Origin: Metallyticus violacea
Taxonomy: Eukaryota > Arthropoda > Insecta > Mantodea > Metallyticidae
NCBI GenBank assembly: GCA_030762175.1
Contig: CM060842.1
Coordinates: forward strand, 51,446,001 to 51,510,000
Length of the DNA: 64,000 nt
Reading direction: 5' to 3'
The translations under genes and the position numbers were made by a program. The first letter of the stretch is position 1; each line of letters starts with the position of its first letter. The notes beneath the pieces were generated by a model. The model had not been told where the DNA came from and did not search any database. It saw only the letters and a program-made list of their open reading frames with translations. Positions 11,133-23,369 of the stretch are shown here, piece by piece.

Positions 11133-12125
11133 ACTGCGGAACAGTAGACTAAAAAGAAACATTATGCAGTTATAATAGCAAGTAAGGGTGTTTGGTCAAC
11201 GGTTAAATGAATGTCAAAAATAAACCTACATTTAGTTTTCAATTAGTGGATTAATGAAACATTTGGTAAAAACCTTAGACAGGGAGGACAAGAGTAACCA
11301 GCATTTGAAAGAAAAATTCCTAATATTAGATGAAACTAAACTGAAAGAAGAGTTTTTTTAATTGATCTACAACTTTTGAAGATGTATTAATGATAACGAA
11401 AAACAATATTTAATACATAGAGTCAAGACTATGTGCTGAAGTGATTTTATGGTTGAAAACTGCAACGCCTGTTAATGGTACACAAAACTTTTGAGATGTA
11501 GGTAACTTTTTATTGCTATATTCCCACTTGGACTTCTTTCCTTCGAATCTGGGAGAGTGAGAAATGAGGCACAGAGAATATCAGAACATATCGTGGAAAA
11601 AGTATATGTAGGAAAATGGTTACCAAGCATGTAAGCAGACTTATTTTTGGTAAGTAATTAAATTCGTTCCTGATATGTTTTACAAAAGCAAGTAAATGCT
11701 TTTGAAAATGTGAGAAATTTAGTTATTTTTCATATTTTAGCATGATAACCGAAAAAACGTTTTATCTATAAATAGTTCTAACTTTTCATTTTTGGATTCT
11801 ACACATAATAATTTGTGCTTATTAATGTATGAAATTGAGTTTCATATATGGTTATGAAAATTTAAAACAAAACTTTCGGAACAAACGGTAAGTACGTAAA
11901 GGAATTTGAAGTTTGAATTCAGTGTATGCTAATAATAGGAAATCGTATATTTTTATTTAAATACCAAACAAAATAAGACTTATATTGTTTTTCAGTGTAA
12001 TGTGCATTGGTACAAAATTGCTGTTCAGAACAGTTAGGTATTGTTGAAGATTTGGAACTCTTTGGAGGTTAGGAGGGCGGGGGGCTCTGCTGGCTTCGGG
12101 GTGCTGTACCAGGGCCCTGTTTCAC
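11133..12125. other. No feature recognised
   Basis: AT-rich, no ORF above background. A short GC-rich patch at 12060-12115 directly precedes the next SINE-B. Confidence 0.5.
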
Positions 12126-12137
12126 GAAAGAACAAAC

Positions 12138-12421
12138 CGCTATGGGTGGCCGAGGTCGTTAAGGCGCATACTCGTGAGCGGGAGGTCTGGGGTTCGAATC
12201 CCGCTCGGACTGTCCTCCTGACTGAGATTTTTTCCAGGTTTTCTCAGTCCTCATAACTGGCAAATTCCGGGGAGGTACCTAAACTTAGGTCTGGAATGTT
12301 TCCTTCCTTAAAAAAAAATCCTTTTCCAATTTATCATTTCATTTCATGTATCATCAGCGTCATCGCCTGTGGTGCCTCAGTAGTAAAAACGGGCATCAAA
12401 CACTAATCGAGGGGGGGGGGA
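12138..12421 (+). repeat. SINE-B copy with target-site duplication
   Basis: Well-preserved head 'gtggccgaggtcgttaagg', B box 'ggggttcgaatcccg', and complete body to 'catcaaacactaatcga' plus a G-run. An 11-of-12 match flanks it: gaaagaacaaac at 12126-12137 and gaaacaacaaac at 12422-12433. This is one of the youngest-looking SINE-B copies here. Confidence 0.93.
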
Positions 12422-12507
12422 GAAACAACAAACGCGATTCTGTTTATGGGGCATGTATTTTAAATTGTATATTCAAGCTAAGAAATATCACCATGTCTAC
12501 CACATGC

Positions 12508-12509
12508 AA

Positions 12510-12552
<43 letters not shown>
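12508..12552. repeat. A-run and (TA)n microsatellite
   Basis: Eleven A residues are followed by about 17 TA dinucleotides. The short ORFs through it are artefacts. Confidence 0.95.
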
Positions 12553-12557
<5 letters not shown>

Positions 12558-12559
12558 GA

Positions 12560-12757
12560 ATCAGTGCTGCATTTAATTAATGAGCTTAAAGAAGTACTAT
12601 TTGGGCAAATAGTAAAATTGGATAAAATTATGAACAAAGACAAATGTGGAATATAATAATGCAAACTGCGAAAGCTTTGGGGTTAGTTACATAGGAGAAA
12701 TATTACACAAACGTGAGGGATAAATTTTGGCCAAATATCAAGAAAGCTACAATGAAA

Positions 12758-12793
<36 letters not shown>

Positions 12794-13221
12794 TTCATAT
12801 TATTATCTGCTATTATGGTGTAAGTAACTCAGTTTTATGATATTTATTTATTTATGGTATTATGGTGTTTTAGGTGATAATAATAGATAATTCAATAAGT
12901 CCGAGAATATTTGATGGATTTAAGATCATATATTGCATTAATAGCCCCTAATGAGCTTTATAATTAAAATGCGCCGAGCTCAAATTGATAGAATCAACAC
13001 ATAACCTTAAATATGTACACTAATATGTAAATTCACCGTTCGAAATTCACGGATAAAATTCCACTAGTTAAACAATACGCAATACTACAAGACCAAATGT
13101 TTCATGAAACACTACACTGATAAAACAAATCACACTTGATAATATCAACCTGTCACACTAGTATCTCGTAGTTTACGCTTATAAGTTATAGGAACACACA
13201 CTTGTAAAATAAACAAGTAAT
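12560..13221. other. No gene seen; 31-base T-run
   Basis: A homopolymer of 31 T lies at 12760-12790. The remainder is AT-rich with no ORF or shared repeat. Confidence 0.6.
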
Positions 13222-13241
13222 ACTAGAATGTAAACTAGTTT

Positions 13242-13509
13242 TGATTTGTTTATTTGTTTATTTAACACCTCAGGTGATCAGCGTCTCATTCTATTCAGTG
13301 CGTGAAACGGACAACTTTTTGCTCAGAGGCCTCTTCTTTCAGGCTTGAGGTTCTTTTTCGTGCCGTAAATGTACCACACGGGACCCACGGCTTTACTTCC
13401 CTTCCGAAGGAAGCCATACTTAGGATTTTTGCGCCCGAAAAAATCCATCTTGAACCCGCGACCTTGGGTTTAGAAGTCAAGTATGGTTACCACTACACCA
13501 CCAGGACCG
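13242..13509 (-). repeat. SINE-A copy with ~20-bp target-site duplication
   Basis: On the minus strand the head runs from about 13509 ('tcggtcctggtggtgtagtg'), with the family body and the 'ccttcggaagg' palindrome. A few bases between body and B box are missing. Flanks 13222-13241 and 13510-13529 match (actagaatg...acta.ttt, three mismatches), a typical retroposon signature. Confidence 0.92.
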
Positions 13510-13654
13510 ACTAGAATGCAGACTAATTTTACTCCATCACTAGCGTCATATTTCATATCATTCCACATTCATATTCCATTGGTTCAGCCTGTATAAAGCA
13601 ATTTTTACGAAAGGGTGAACATATATTTTGCAAATCATTAAGGTTTTAATTTAT

Positions 13655-14724
13655 ACAAGGGCATTCGAAAATTATTTGATTAGTAGCTTTATGTACCTTA
13701 TTCATTATAGAATATTTTGTTACCCCGCAGCGAATCCTTGAGTTGTTGAATAAGGCACATTCAGAGGAAGCGAGAGCCAGTGACTATGTTGGGGGCGGCA
13801 CAAAAAATGAACTACAGCGATCCCAAATTTCCGGTCGTATCGTTGCAGATGTGGGGCCGCGCATTGTCATGTTGAAGGAACACCCCTGTCGACCACATCC
13901 CCTGAATTTCTAAGCCACGTAAGGGTGTCGCAGTACCTAAACACTTGTCCCTGAGGAAGCCAGTACATAAGCAGAATGCCTGAAGACGATGAATATCTGC
14001 TTGCCCGCAGATGGAATAGCACGCAATTTCTTGCACCGAAGACTCCCTGGATATTTTCTATGTAAGGGTTGAACTTTGTGGTAGTGACACATGACTCGTC
14101 ACCAGTCACCAGCATCATCCAAAACTCAGGATCTTCAATATGCATTTCCAGTAGCCGATGGCATTTTTGCCCTTCTGTTCCTGTATCAAATCCTTAGAAC
14201 GCAACGTGCACACATATTTTACAGGTTAAATCATCATGAATAATGGTATGCAGAGTTGCGAGGCCAACGCCTGTATGACATTCCAATTCATTAAAGAAAT
14301 AGTTAATTCAGACACAACTTCAACGTTCCTTGGAGACCATTGACGGACGACTCACATTCTTGTGTGCAGATACTGCCACTGGCAAACCCACTGCCCCATT
14401 TATAAACCGTATTCCGATAGGAGCTTTTTGACAATATACTGAAATTAAACGTCTATTATTTTGTGCATTTTGACGTCTTTCTTCTACAAAAACCATGCAG
14501 TTTATCTTTGTCCATGATAGTTGCCTTGCATCTTGTCAACATCTTTCTTTACTTTACAACTAACAAACACTGTCCTTTCGATACACACTGTACTTACAAA
14601 CACCAACTACCGTCTGCATGTACTATTATCATAGCCCTACAAATGGTATGTCCCATAGCTTGAGCGGTATTCGTAAATCAGTGCTATTGTAAATAATTTC
14701 CGAACGCGTTCGTAACACTGCAAA
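13655..14724 (-). mobile_element. Decayed mariner-type transposon with terminal inverted repeats
   Basis: The left end 'gcattcgaaaattattt' (about 13662-13678) is an imperfect inverted match of the right end 'aaataatttccgaacgc' (about 14691-14707). Minus-strand coding blocks include a start-like MDKDK near 14515, VTGDES near 14100 (first catalytic Asp kept), GILLMYWLPQGQ near 13965 and LQHDNARPH near 13860 (second Asp kept, other frame). Frameshifts and stops abound. The length of about 1.07 kb is shorter than a full mariner (about 1.3 kb), so part is deleted. A non-autonomous relative lies at 38.3 kb. Confidence 0.8.
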
Positions 14725-15960
14725 TATAATTCTACAAGGTACGTAAGGTGGCACATTTCGGCGGAAGATTTTTAAATGTTGTTTACCCATTCTAAAAACG
14801 TATAAGCAAATAAACATGATCCGTGCAGGAATCAAATTCCGTTATCCCTTCCTTATCCTTCTTCAAACTGGTATGCCCGTTCGCTCCCTCCATTGTTTCG
14901 GCGTCTAGGTATTCCCGCGTCGACCCCTGGTGAGGCTTGCTGGGCTTGTCTGGTGTAGAGCTACGATAGGGTCACCAAATTTAAATTAAACTTTTTCAAA
15001 TTCATGAAACATCCTGTATACATCTCAACCTGGCTATTCATATTCTAAATCGGTTATTTTCCTGTCTTTGTGAAGACTAATAGTCTTTTTATATGATAAG
15101 AATTGGTAGTATAAACGATGATAAACTAGAATGAACAAATAAAATCCAACCTCATAAACAGCTAGCTATTTCTGGCTTCCTGGAAGTAAGGCAAACTTCC
15201 TGCAGTCATGACAGCTCTTAACACTTCCGCTTTACGTACACATCTAGCGTCGAGTTAATGTGCCCTGTATTATCGACCAAATCCACCCCAAGCCATTTCC
15301 GCTCACCTCAAGCCACATCTCGTTAACTTGGGTTTGTTGCGATTCTGTCACCTGGGAAACCCCGCGAAATTACATAACCGTCTTCGTGCGGGCGTGTGCC
15401 ACGCTTCTTTCGAACGCCATTAGCGGCGCTCCTGTGCTCAAGACTGGATCCCAATTAAATCCGGCGTCACGTTGCAGATTGCTTCATAACACAGTGGCGT
15501 TCAAACCGCAATAATCACATTTACTGTGAGTGGTTCCGTGTTTGATACCCGCTGAATTGGTTAGGTTACACTTGGAGCAATGCAGTGATCTCTAGGTGCA
15601 CGTATTTCCCAGCTCAAGCATGTCACACATTATTGATTATACTTCTGATGCATTAACGGAAACTACTAAACAAGTATAAAAACACTGGTGCTGCATAAAC
15701 TTTAAAAAGAACATTCCCATTACTAAATTACGATGAACTATACTTACTTTTTTAAACGATAACTGACCTAATATCTTACTGTGACATTAAATATGGCTAT
15801 GGTATTAAGAGGACTCAACAATGATAAGAGCATTTAGTTTATTACTGCGCACCATGTGTCGTTATTATAAAATTATTTTAAAATCATGAAACTACCTTAA
15901 GCCAAACTACAAGGATGTCAAATAAAGTTTTTTCCTAATTTATATCTTAACACGACAACT
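14725..15960. other. No gene seen; CpG-containing patch at 15.18-15.52 kb
   Basis: The stretch at 15180-15520 is clearly less AT-rich than its surroundings. It has an 84-codon ORF (15260-15514) without recognisable domain. Its nature is unknown; a decayed transposon or a regulatory island are both possible. Confidence 0.35.
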
Positions 15961-15964
15961 CACA

Positions 15965-16050
15965 TCAAAATTCTTCTTCTTTTTCTTCAAAATATAGGCC
16001 ACAGTGTTTTAAAACTTTCACCCATCTCTCTACAGCATTCCAATTTGTTG
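15965..16050 (-). pseudogene. Mariner transposase C-terminal scrap
   Basis: On the minus strand one frame reads NWNAVERWVKVLKHCG then LYFEE. This matches the C-terminal W-x-x-x-V-x-R-W-x-K...G-x-Y-F pattern of mariner transposases. Nothing else of the element was recognised, so the assignment rests on one short motif. Confidence 0.45.
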
Positions 16051-16354
16051 GCGTTACAGTGCTTGGATTTAGAGGCGAAAATAAATAAACAAATCCCAAA
16101 ACATCAAGATTATTGGGAACAAATTATAGTCAGAAAGGTCCACCACGCAGAAGCTGCATAAACTAAGCAAATTCCTAGATAAGTTGAATTTGTGAACATT
16201 ATTTCAGAGGGCTTTAAGAAGGAAGCTACATATTCAATTTATAAAACTGGGAGGAAGCAGTGGCAGGTGCATCCATTACCAGGAGCCCACAATTCAAAAC
16301 ACACAGCTCCTGGCCATTTCCCTTCTCTTACAGAAGACGGGCCAAGTCAGTGTA

Positions 16355-16611
16355 TTTAGTCGCCAAGTTTTCTTCGGAGCTTTTGATAATAATAGCGATA
16401 GAATTTCTCTGTGCTACCGAATTAATGATACTTTAGCTTCAGCCAATAAAGTCTAGGATTTAGCAGTAGGCTAACTCAACGTGAAGTCATGTAATAGTTT
16501 TAGCCAATAGCAGGCTGGAATTAAAAGTTAACAAACGAACAGCTGTGGGACAGTTCATTAATGTTATTGTTGGGATATCGAGTAACGATCATATCAAAAG
16601 TTTGGCGCCTA
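16355..16611 (+). repeat. Repeat F, copy 1
   Basis: About 250 bp closely resemble 39260-39502. Shared blocks are 'ttagtcgcca', 'gatagaatttctctgt', 'cagtctaggattta'-type, 'ttattgttgggatatcgag', and the end 'atatcaaaagttt'. An internal block containing 'agccaat' and 'ctaggatt' is present twice in the family, suggesting an internal duplication. No coding capacity. The class is unknown. Confidence 0.7.
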
Positions 16612-16669
16612 TTTTGATACCGGCTGGGTATACGATGAGCATGGCAATAATATTTTAAACATTTCACAG

Positions 16670-17419
16670 CTGCTATTTTAATCACAATGATTTCTCAAAA
16701 ATAAAACATATGCATCGTTATAAATTATGAGTTAATTTGTCCTTTCTCTCTCTTTCTGTTTAAACAATTGTGAGAAAATTAAACAATAGAGCAATGTTTA
16801 AACCTCGATTTTCAGATATATCTCTACTACTAATGATCCTATTTCTATAATTTTCAGAAACTGGTTTTTTATTTTATTTAAATGTTTATACTGAGTTTTG
16901 TTGTGAAAAAACAAATACTGGTGCTGATAAAATGATTGTAATATTTTGGGTTTCAGTTAAACCCCTACTTTTAATAATCTGATTACTCTTATTTTTAGAA
17001 AATAATTTTATTATTTTATTTCAATCGCGAATACTGCGTTTTATTGAGAAAAAAATAAAACTGCGGCCGATACAGTCATTTGAAAAAGTAGGGTTTTCGC
17101 TAAATCTCCACTCCTAATTGTTTGATTTCGTTGATTTTCTGAAATTATTTTTATCGTTTTATTTAAATGGCATATGCCGGGTTTTATTGAGATAAAACAT
17201 AAATTCCAGTCACTAGAGAGATTTTTAAATCTTCGCTTTAGGTTAACCTCCACTCTTTAAATTTCTGTTTTTAGGTATACCCCCACGCCTATGATCCGAT
17301 TTTCCTGATTTTCAGAAACTATTTTTCTTATTTTATTTAAATGTTATACATCCAGTTTCGTTATATATATATATAACGAAACTGGATGTATATGTGTATA
17401 TATATATAACGAAACTATG

Positions 17420-17472
<53 letters not shown>

Positions 17473-17705
17473 TGGTGCCGTTAAGAGAATTTTAAATTTT
17501 GGGTTCAATAAACCCCCTATCATAATAGTTTGATTTTACTGGTTTTCAGAAACTTTTTATTTTATTTCAATGGCATATACCGAATTTGAAGAGAAGAAAC
17601 AAAAATTTGCGGCCATTATGCGATGTTTAAATTTTATCTTTTGGTTAACCCCTGCCCCCAATGGTCCAATTTTGCTGACTAACGAATTCGTCGAATCGTT
17701 ACTCA
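16670..17705 (-). repeat. Repeat R, copy 2, inverted, six tandem units
   Basis: Reverse-oriented R: the right-arm start ('catatgcatcgttataaa', 'ttaatttgtccttt') lies at about 16705-16770. Tandem units are marked by 'ctaatgatcc'-like blocks at about 16828, 16966, 17110, 17287, 17514 and 17650. The left-arm 'gaattcgtcgaa' lies at about 17685. Spacing is 136-144 bp except where a (TA)n and palindrome expansion interrupts at 17347-17470. The far right arm is missing. Confidence 0.7.
17347..17390. repeat. Perfect 44-bp palindrome with TA core
   Basis: Each half holds 17 bases (tacatccagtttcgtta and its exact complement) around a TA-repeat core. Part of the half, 'cagtttcgtta', corresponds to a block of the R tandem unit. 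A further 'aacgaaact' echo follows at about 17408-17416. It would extrude as a perfect hairpin. Confidence 0.95.
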
Positions 17706-17753
17706 ATTGATCGTTAGGGGAAAAATTGCCATCGCTAGGGCGTTAACAAACAT

Positions 17754-17758
<5 letters not shown>

Positions 17759-17831
<73 letters not shown>
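17759..17831. repeat. (TG)n microsatellite, about 36 units
   Basis: A perfect TG dinucleotide run just outside the left end of R copy 2. The His/Thr ORFs on the minus strand here are artefacts of the repeat. Confidence 0.97.
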
Positions 17832-17834
<3 letters not shown>

Positions 17835-19254
17835 ATTTTTTCCCCCATCATAATTTTTGGTCCGCAACATCTGAACTGTATGCATAGCAGCATAGCCTTA
17901 AAACATAGTAACCCTGTGTAGCTGCTCACAGTACAACTCAGTGTCAACTACACGACGTTTTGGGACCAGCTCAAAATGAACTTCTCAGAAATTTCACGAA
18001 ACACAAAGCAACACCTTTAGACCAAAACGACTTTGACCAATCATTGACTGAAATTCTTTCCCTAGCTATTGCTTTCTCTTCGCAGAATTTTGGTAAAAAG
18101 AGGCAATGTCATCATAATCTGTCATCTAGGACTTTTTAAAGAAGTTATAAATATCAAGTCGTCACTGGGCTTGAACTTAATTTCATATAGGCCTTCGACT
18201 TTTATGTTATTTTGGAGACACCAAACCTTCTTCTCTATTCACGAAAACTGGAGGTGTCTTTTTATCAAATGCAGTGCGCAGATTTTAAGTTTCAAATACC
18301 TGAAGGTCGTCAAGAACGCGACTAGTCTCCAAGGCTGGTGTCTTCATTATTAAATCGCTTATATAAGATCGATGCTCTTCTAATCCGACTTGTTTCTTCA
18401 GTTGCTCATTTAGCACTCAAACTTTTATGCAAAAAAATTCAAGAAGAATACGAATTGCTATTTTACTGTCGCTTATTCTTTGTTAGATTTGGAGAATATA
18501 CAATGTAATATGTATGTTTAAACTCGTCTTAAAGTGTTTTTTAAAATAATAATTTAAGCAAATACCAACAAATCAGCAGTTACCTAGTAACTTAGAAATA
18601 AACGAAGAGACTATTTATAGGAAAAAAAAAAAAAAAACAATCTTTCTGGCCAACTACTGATTGAACCATGAAATTATCGACCGCTGCTCTCATTGTCAAA
18701 TATAGCATTTGTGAGAGATGCTAAATGCACATGCTTTCGAGTATTCATTAATGCTTCATTAGTACTAACAGATTAGTTTGTCATGTTGGAACACTGTTTT
18801 TTAAATTTCTTGATGTTGAACAACTAAAATCAACTAATACCACTGAAAGAACCGAAACTTAATAACCGCGAGAAATTTGCTTCATTTTTTAGTGGTGGAT
18901 AGATATTTTGTAGAGGTGTCGAATGTATGTGTGGTGAATTATTTTCAGTATTTGCATTTCAAAAAGGTTAAGAGATCATATTTTAATTGGTTTTTATGTC
19001 ATAAATTGAGAAAAATATATGACTTTCCCTATATGCTCTACATAGGGGGTAATAAAAAGGTATAATCATTCCAAATGTACCCCACAACTACTGCGTGGAT
19101 AAGGGAATGTTTAGTTCCCTGTGCTTTCGGAACTATAGCTTTAGTAAAGACAGGTGAGTAGCTTTTGTTTTAACTACAAGCTCATACTAGTCTCTGTGCT
19201 TCATAGAGTTACTTTTATCTATGACCACGTGCACAGGACCAACATGTAATTTGA
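17832..19254. other. No gene established
   Basis: One plus-strand frame at about 17930-18500 has only three stops in about 190 codons, but no family is recognisable and such windows are expected by chance in a region this size. An A-run lies at 18620-18637. Confidence 0.35.
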
Positions 19255-19433
19255 AACTTTTTGTTATTGTTCTCTATTTTAGTGAATGTAAAGATGATAT
19301 CAAGGGCTCAGTTCATAAACATGGTTACATTTAAAAATGATTAAAAATACCCACACAGTATATCTTTGTCTATCAGTGGTCATATATTTAATTTAATTAA
19401 TAGTACACCATTATAATGATGATGATGATGATG

Positions 19434-19482
<49 letters not shown>

Positions 19483-19655
19483 ATGTGGTTCCACTTTTGT
19501 GACACTTATAGATTGCAAGAAGTCTAATATTTTTCTGAATACACAACTCATTTCATTTAATTAATTCATAAGCTCATAATGTGGATTTTGTATTCATTGT
19601 TAAAGTTACTGCAGTAGCCGAGAAATTCGCTTAGTTTATGCAGCTCCAGCGTGAT
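19255..19655 (+). repeat. Repeat R, copy 3, right arm only
   Basis: Shares 'tgaatgtaaagatgata', 'ttcataaacatggtta', the (GAT)n(AAT)n at 19416-19480, 'cttatagattgcaag' and the terminal 'gagaaattcgcttagtt' with copies 1 and 4. It also shares the outer 'gatggacttttttg'. The tandem units and left end are absent, so this is a 5'-truncated copy. Confidence 0.75.
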
Positions 19656-21854
19656 GGACTTTTTTGTTATCGCTAGAACAGAGTAAAATAAGATAAAAGA
19701 GCTTAAAGAAAACATTAGGATAGGTAATAGAAGAATTACGGAAGCACAGCAGTTGGGAGTGAATGGAAATATGATTAAAGGATATCAGAAATATGTAACT
19801 GCAGACCAACATCATTTCGAATGTTCCTGTAACATATGCTAGTGTTCATTACGAAATAAAACTAATATTCTGGGACTTTGTACATCGACTGACGCAATCT
19901 TGGCTCCGGGTGACTTGAGTTCAGCTACGAATTCAGGAAAATAACTACGTACAATTCTCTCTCTCCAATTTAAATGTTGGCATTGCATTGTCACGTAATC
20001 ATAAACATTCTTAAATGAATATTAAATTCTTGTCTTAGCGATTCCCATAACACAAAAATGTTAATAACTTCTATGATTATTATTGTAATACATGACGATA
20101 TTTACATCTACCTTCATGAGTTAGAAATCCACATTCACTGCTTTCCTGGTGATAGCTAAGCAAAGATTACTGTGAATTCTTGCGGTAAGAACAGAACGCC
20201 CTGCAATTATTCAACAAAGTATAAATATAACAAAAAATATTTTATATCTTTTCAACAATTTATCGACAGTTAGTAAATTTGGAAGACTAGGGCAGTGCAA
20301 GAGCCATGACCAATGTTCTCTGCTGGCCTCAGCAAGACTCTTGACACCGTATTGACAACAGAAATAGAAGTGTTTCATATATCTCTCGTTATACGATATT
20401 CACTTGTTTTTTCTCTCTACTTCCTATGCTACACAGGACCTCAACGCCATGTTTCAATTTGTCAGCCGTTCGCACGCTTTCTTGTGATATATTTACACTT
20501 CTTCAGTACAAGAAATGTTATAGGACTATATCTATTTAGTAACTGAAATAAAAACGCAGCTTGAATTTTTGTGAAACAACACATGCTGAGAATAATGGAA
20601 AACTTAATTAGTTTGTGAGAAAAGAAGTACAGATGCATTAGAGGTTGTTACACTTTATCTTCCTTTGCGAATACAGAAATGGTTGGATGAACCAGTTTTG
20701 AGAGTAATTAAGCAATAAACGGATATAAATAAAGTTTACAAATGCAATGTAAGATATTTAGAATGTAAGAGGTGCTTATATAAATTCAGTGCTTTTATAA
20801 TCATCGCAAATCACGCAAAAATAATCTAAAGTTTCTAACCAATCACATTATTTCAGTAATACCAGTATAGAAACACATTCTTTTTTCCTAAAAGAATTTT
20901 CATAAGTTTTTCCTAATAACACTTATTTTCTAAAAACATTCTTTTAAAATTTTCTTTCGTTTGTTTGTTTTTTCCTACACTAGCTAATGTATCAGTGACT
21001 AATTCCGGAATAACAGTATCAGAAATTTCAGCCGATCACAGATGCCTACCTGCGCAATATTTATCGTTTCCGTTTTATCATTCATTTTATAGCACCAACA
21101 TGAAATTTTTTATGCAAATTCATTAGAACAGCGAGCTGAAATATCTTTATAGATTATTTGGCCTAATCTTAAGTGTGCATTAGAAATCAATAATTAACAT
21201 GGGCGGGGGCTATTGAAAAAGTTTTGGTGAAAGTCAGATGCACAAATTACCCTTATAATTCTAAGTCAAAAAAAAAAAAAAAAAAACTAAGAAAAATAAA
21301 AATTGTGTTTGGAACCAATTTAATTAATGCCATTGTATTTTAAATGTTGTTTTTAATAAATGTACATATTATTAATGATGAAAGTATTCATGATTCAATT
21401 GTCTTCAATTTGTTGCCTAAGGATTTGAATAAAAAAAACCCACTATATCCCATAAATCGTATTAATTTCTACCTTGATCTGTTCGGCGTTAGCAGAAATT
21501 AAAATGCCAGACTGCACATTCATAACTGTAAGCGCACTTTTTAGTCATATTATTAATTTTTATAATTTTATTGGATAAGTAGTCAAAATAAACTCAAACT
21601 CCAGATAATACCATTAGTTTTCTTTGCATGATTTTAATATATTTTCTTTCATTTGCTACTATGAATTAATTAATATATTTAGTGTGATTGAGTTTTAGAA
21701 AGAGCAGTTAGATACCAAAACTATTGTAGCATAATTAAATTTGGGAAGCGTTAAGGCAGGATAAAAAAACTGGATTTTTAACTGAAAAAAGAATCAGAAA
21801 CATTGGTTACAATAAGAAGCTTATAAGTATAAAAATCGTACGTTGCAATACCTA
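19656..21854. other. No gene seen
   Basis: AT-rich. A 77-codon ORF at 20313-20546 has no recognisable domain. An A-run lies at about 21269-21286. No shared repeat was identified. Confidence 0.5.
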
Positions 21855-22029
21855 AGAGGGTAGGTGTGTAAGTTTCCGGCCTAGCCGATAAGGGTTATCG
21901 CCTTCACAAAAATCTTTATCTGGTGTCATACTTTATCTGTTAAGTAAACAATTTCAGCTGTAACTTCCGCACCGCTGTGTTTAGTTGGCATAAAGAAGGC
22001 TATTTGTAGAAGATTGTGACATGTTCTAA

Positions 22030-23369
22030 ATGGAGCATTGTGCTGTTATTAAGTTCTTCACAAAAGAAGGACTTACTCCAAATGAAATTAAACAGCGATT
22101 GGAAAGTGTATATGGGGAAGCACCCCCCTCATATTCACTGTAAAAGAATGGGCCAAACCTTTTCGAATGGATTGAGAAAGCATTGAAAACGAAGAGCGTG
22201 CAAGTTGGCACTTAGAGGTGCTTACTCCTGAAAACATCGCTCTTGTGGAAGGAGAAATTATAAAAGACCGGCGGCTGAAAGTTACAGAAATAGCAGCAAG
22301 GTTGAGCCTTTCTAAAACAACACTCCTTCGAATTATTCATGGACATTTAAACAATGAGTGAATGATTGGTGTTTAACGCCCGATTTGCTACAGAGACACC
22401 ACAGGCGATGGACACTGATGATACATGAGATGAAATGATATATATATATATAGGGAAAGGATTTCCTTTTTTAAGGAAGGAATCGTTCCAGGCCTAAGTT
22501 TAGGGTACCTCCCCGGAATTTTCCATTTATGAAGACTGAGGAAAACTTGGAAAAAAACCTCAGTCAGGGAGGACGATCCTGGCGGTATTCGAACCCAGAC
22601 CTCCCGCTGACGAGTCCGTGCCTTAACGACCTCGGCTACTCGTGGCGGTCCCATATTTAAACATGAATAAGGTTAGTACAAGATGGGTGCCTAACTTCTT
22701 TCCTCAGTCCAAAAGCAGCAACAAGTTATCTGTTAACAGGAATTTTGGAGCTCTGCCGTGGCAACGAGAGAGAAGTTCTGTAAACCATTGTTACAGGAGA
22801 TGAAACTATGGTCCTCTACTATGATCCCTTGTTCAAAAGAGAATCAATGGAGTGGCATAAACCTGGCGACACAGCGTCTAAAGACCAAGGTCACTCAATC
22901 AACCAGGAAGATCATGGTCACAATCTCTTGAGACTGTGAAGGAATACTTTTCATTGACTTCAAGAAGAGGAACATCACAGTAAATGGGGAGTACTATGCT
23001 GGCATACTGCACAGACTACGTGCTTCCATCAAAGAGAAAAGGCGAGGAAAGCTGAGTGGTGGTGTGCACCTTCTTTACCACAACGCGCCTGTGCACACAG
23101 CTCTTGTTGCAAAGGGAGCTGTGAAAAAAAAAAAATGTGGCTTAAAGGAGGTCGACCATCCATCCTACAGCCCCGATATAGATCCCAGGAACTGTTTCCT
23201 CTTCTTAAAACTCAAGAAGGACCTTCGAGGAAGGAAATTTAAGTGTGACGAAAAAGTGATGAATGCTGTTTATACCCATTTTGTAGACAAGACTTCTATT
23301 TTTTGGGGGTTGGGAATTGAAATTTTAATTCAAAGATGTGAGAAGTGTATTGCAATAAAGTGCAACTAA
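22030..23369 (+). pseudogene. Mariner transposase pseudogene (DD34D type)
   Basis: A decayed transposase of the cut-and-paste mariner family. The start is chosen at ATG 22030 (MEHCAVIKFF...), giving about 350 codons after removing the SINE, the normal family length. The N-terminal helix-turn-helix region (NEIKQRLESVYGE; later KTTLLRIIHGHL) is followed by SINE-B at 22359-22647. Then come RWVPNFFPQ, the catalytic TGDET at about 22795, and NITVNGEYYAG. The second catalytic motif reads LLYHNAPVHTA, with His where Asp is expected (about 23077). The third reads SPDIDPRNCFLF, with Asn where Asp is expected (about 23191). There are at least two frameshifts plus an A-run expansion near 23124. The protein would be inactive even without the frameshifts. 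Confidence 0.9.
22359..22647 (-). repeat. SINE-B copy inside the mariner transposase gene
   Basis: Minus-strand copy with head 'gccacgagtagccgagg' at 22646 and end 'ggcgttaaacaccaatc' near 22362. Flanks 'catttaaacaatga' and 'catatttaaacatga' look like a target-site duplication of about 12 bp with small changes. It interrupts the transposase between IIHGHL and the RWVP block. An (AT)n lies at 22440-22451. Confidence 0.93.

Noticed and set aside
17703..17885. His/Thr repeat ORFs
   Set aside because: Translation of the (TG)n microsatellite on the minus strand.
17930..18500. Plus-strand frame with only three stops in about 190 codons
   Set aside because: No family recognised; a rough estimate gives a few such windows by chance over six frames of 64 kb of AT-rich DNA.
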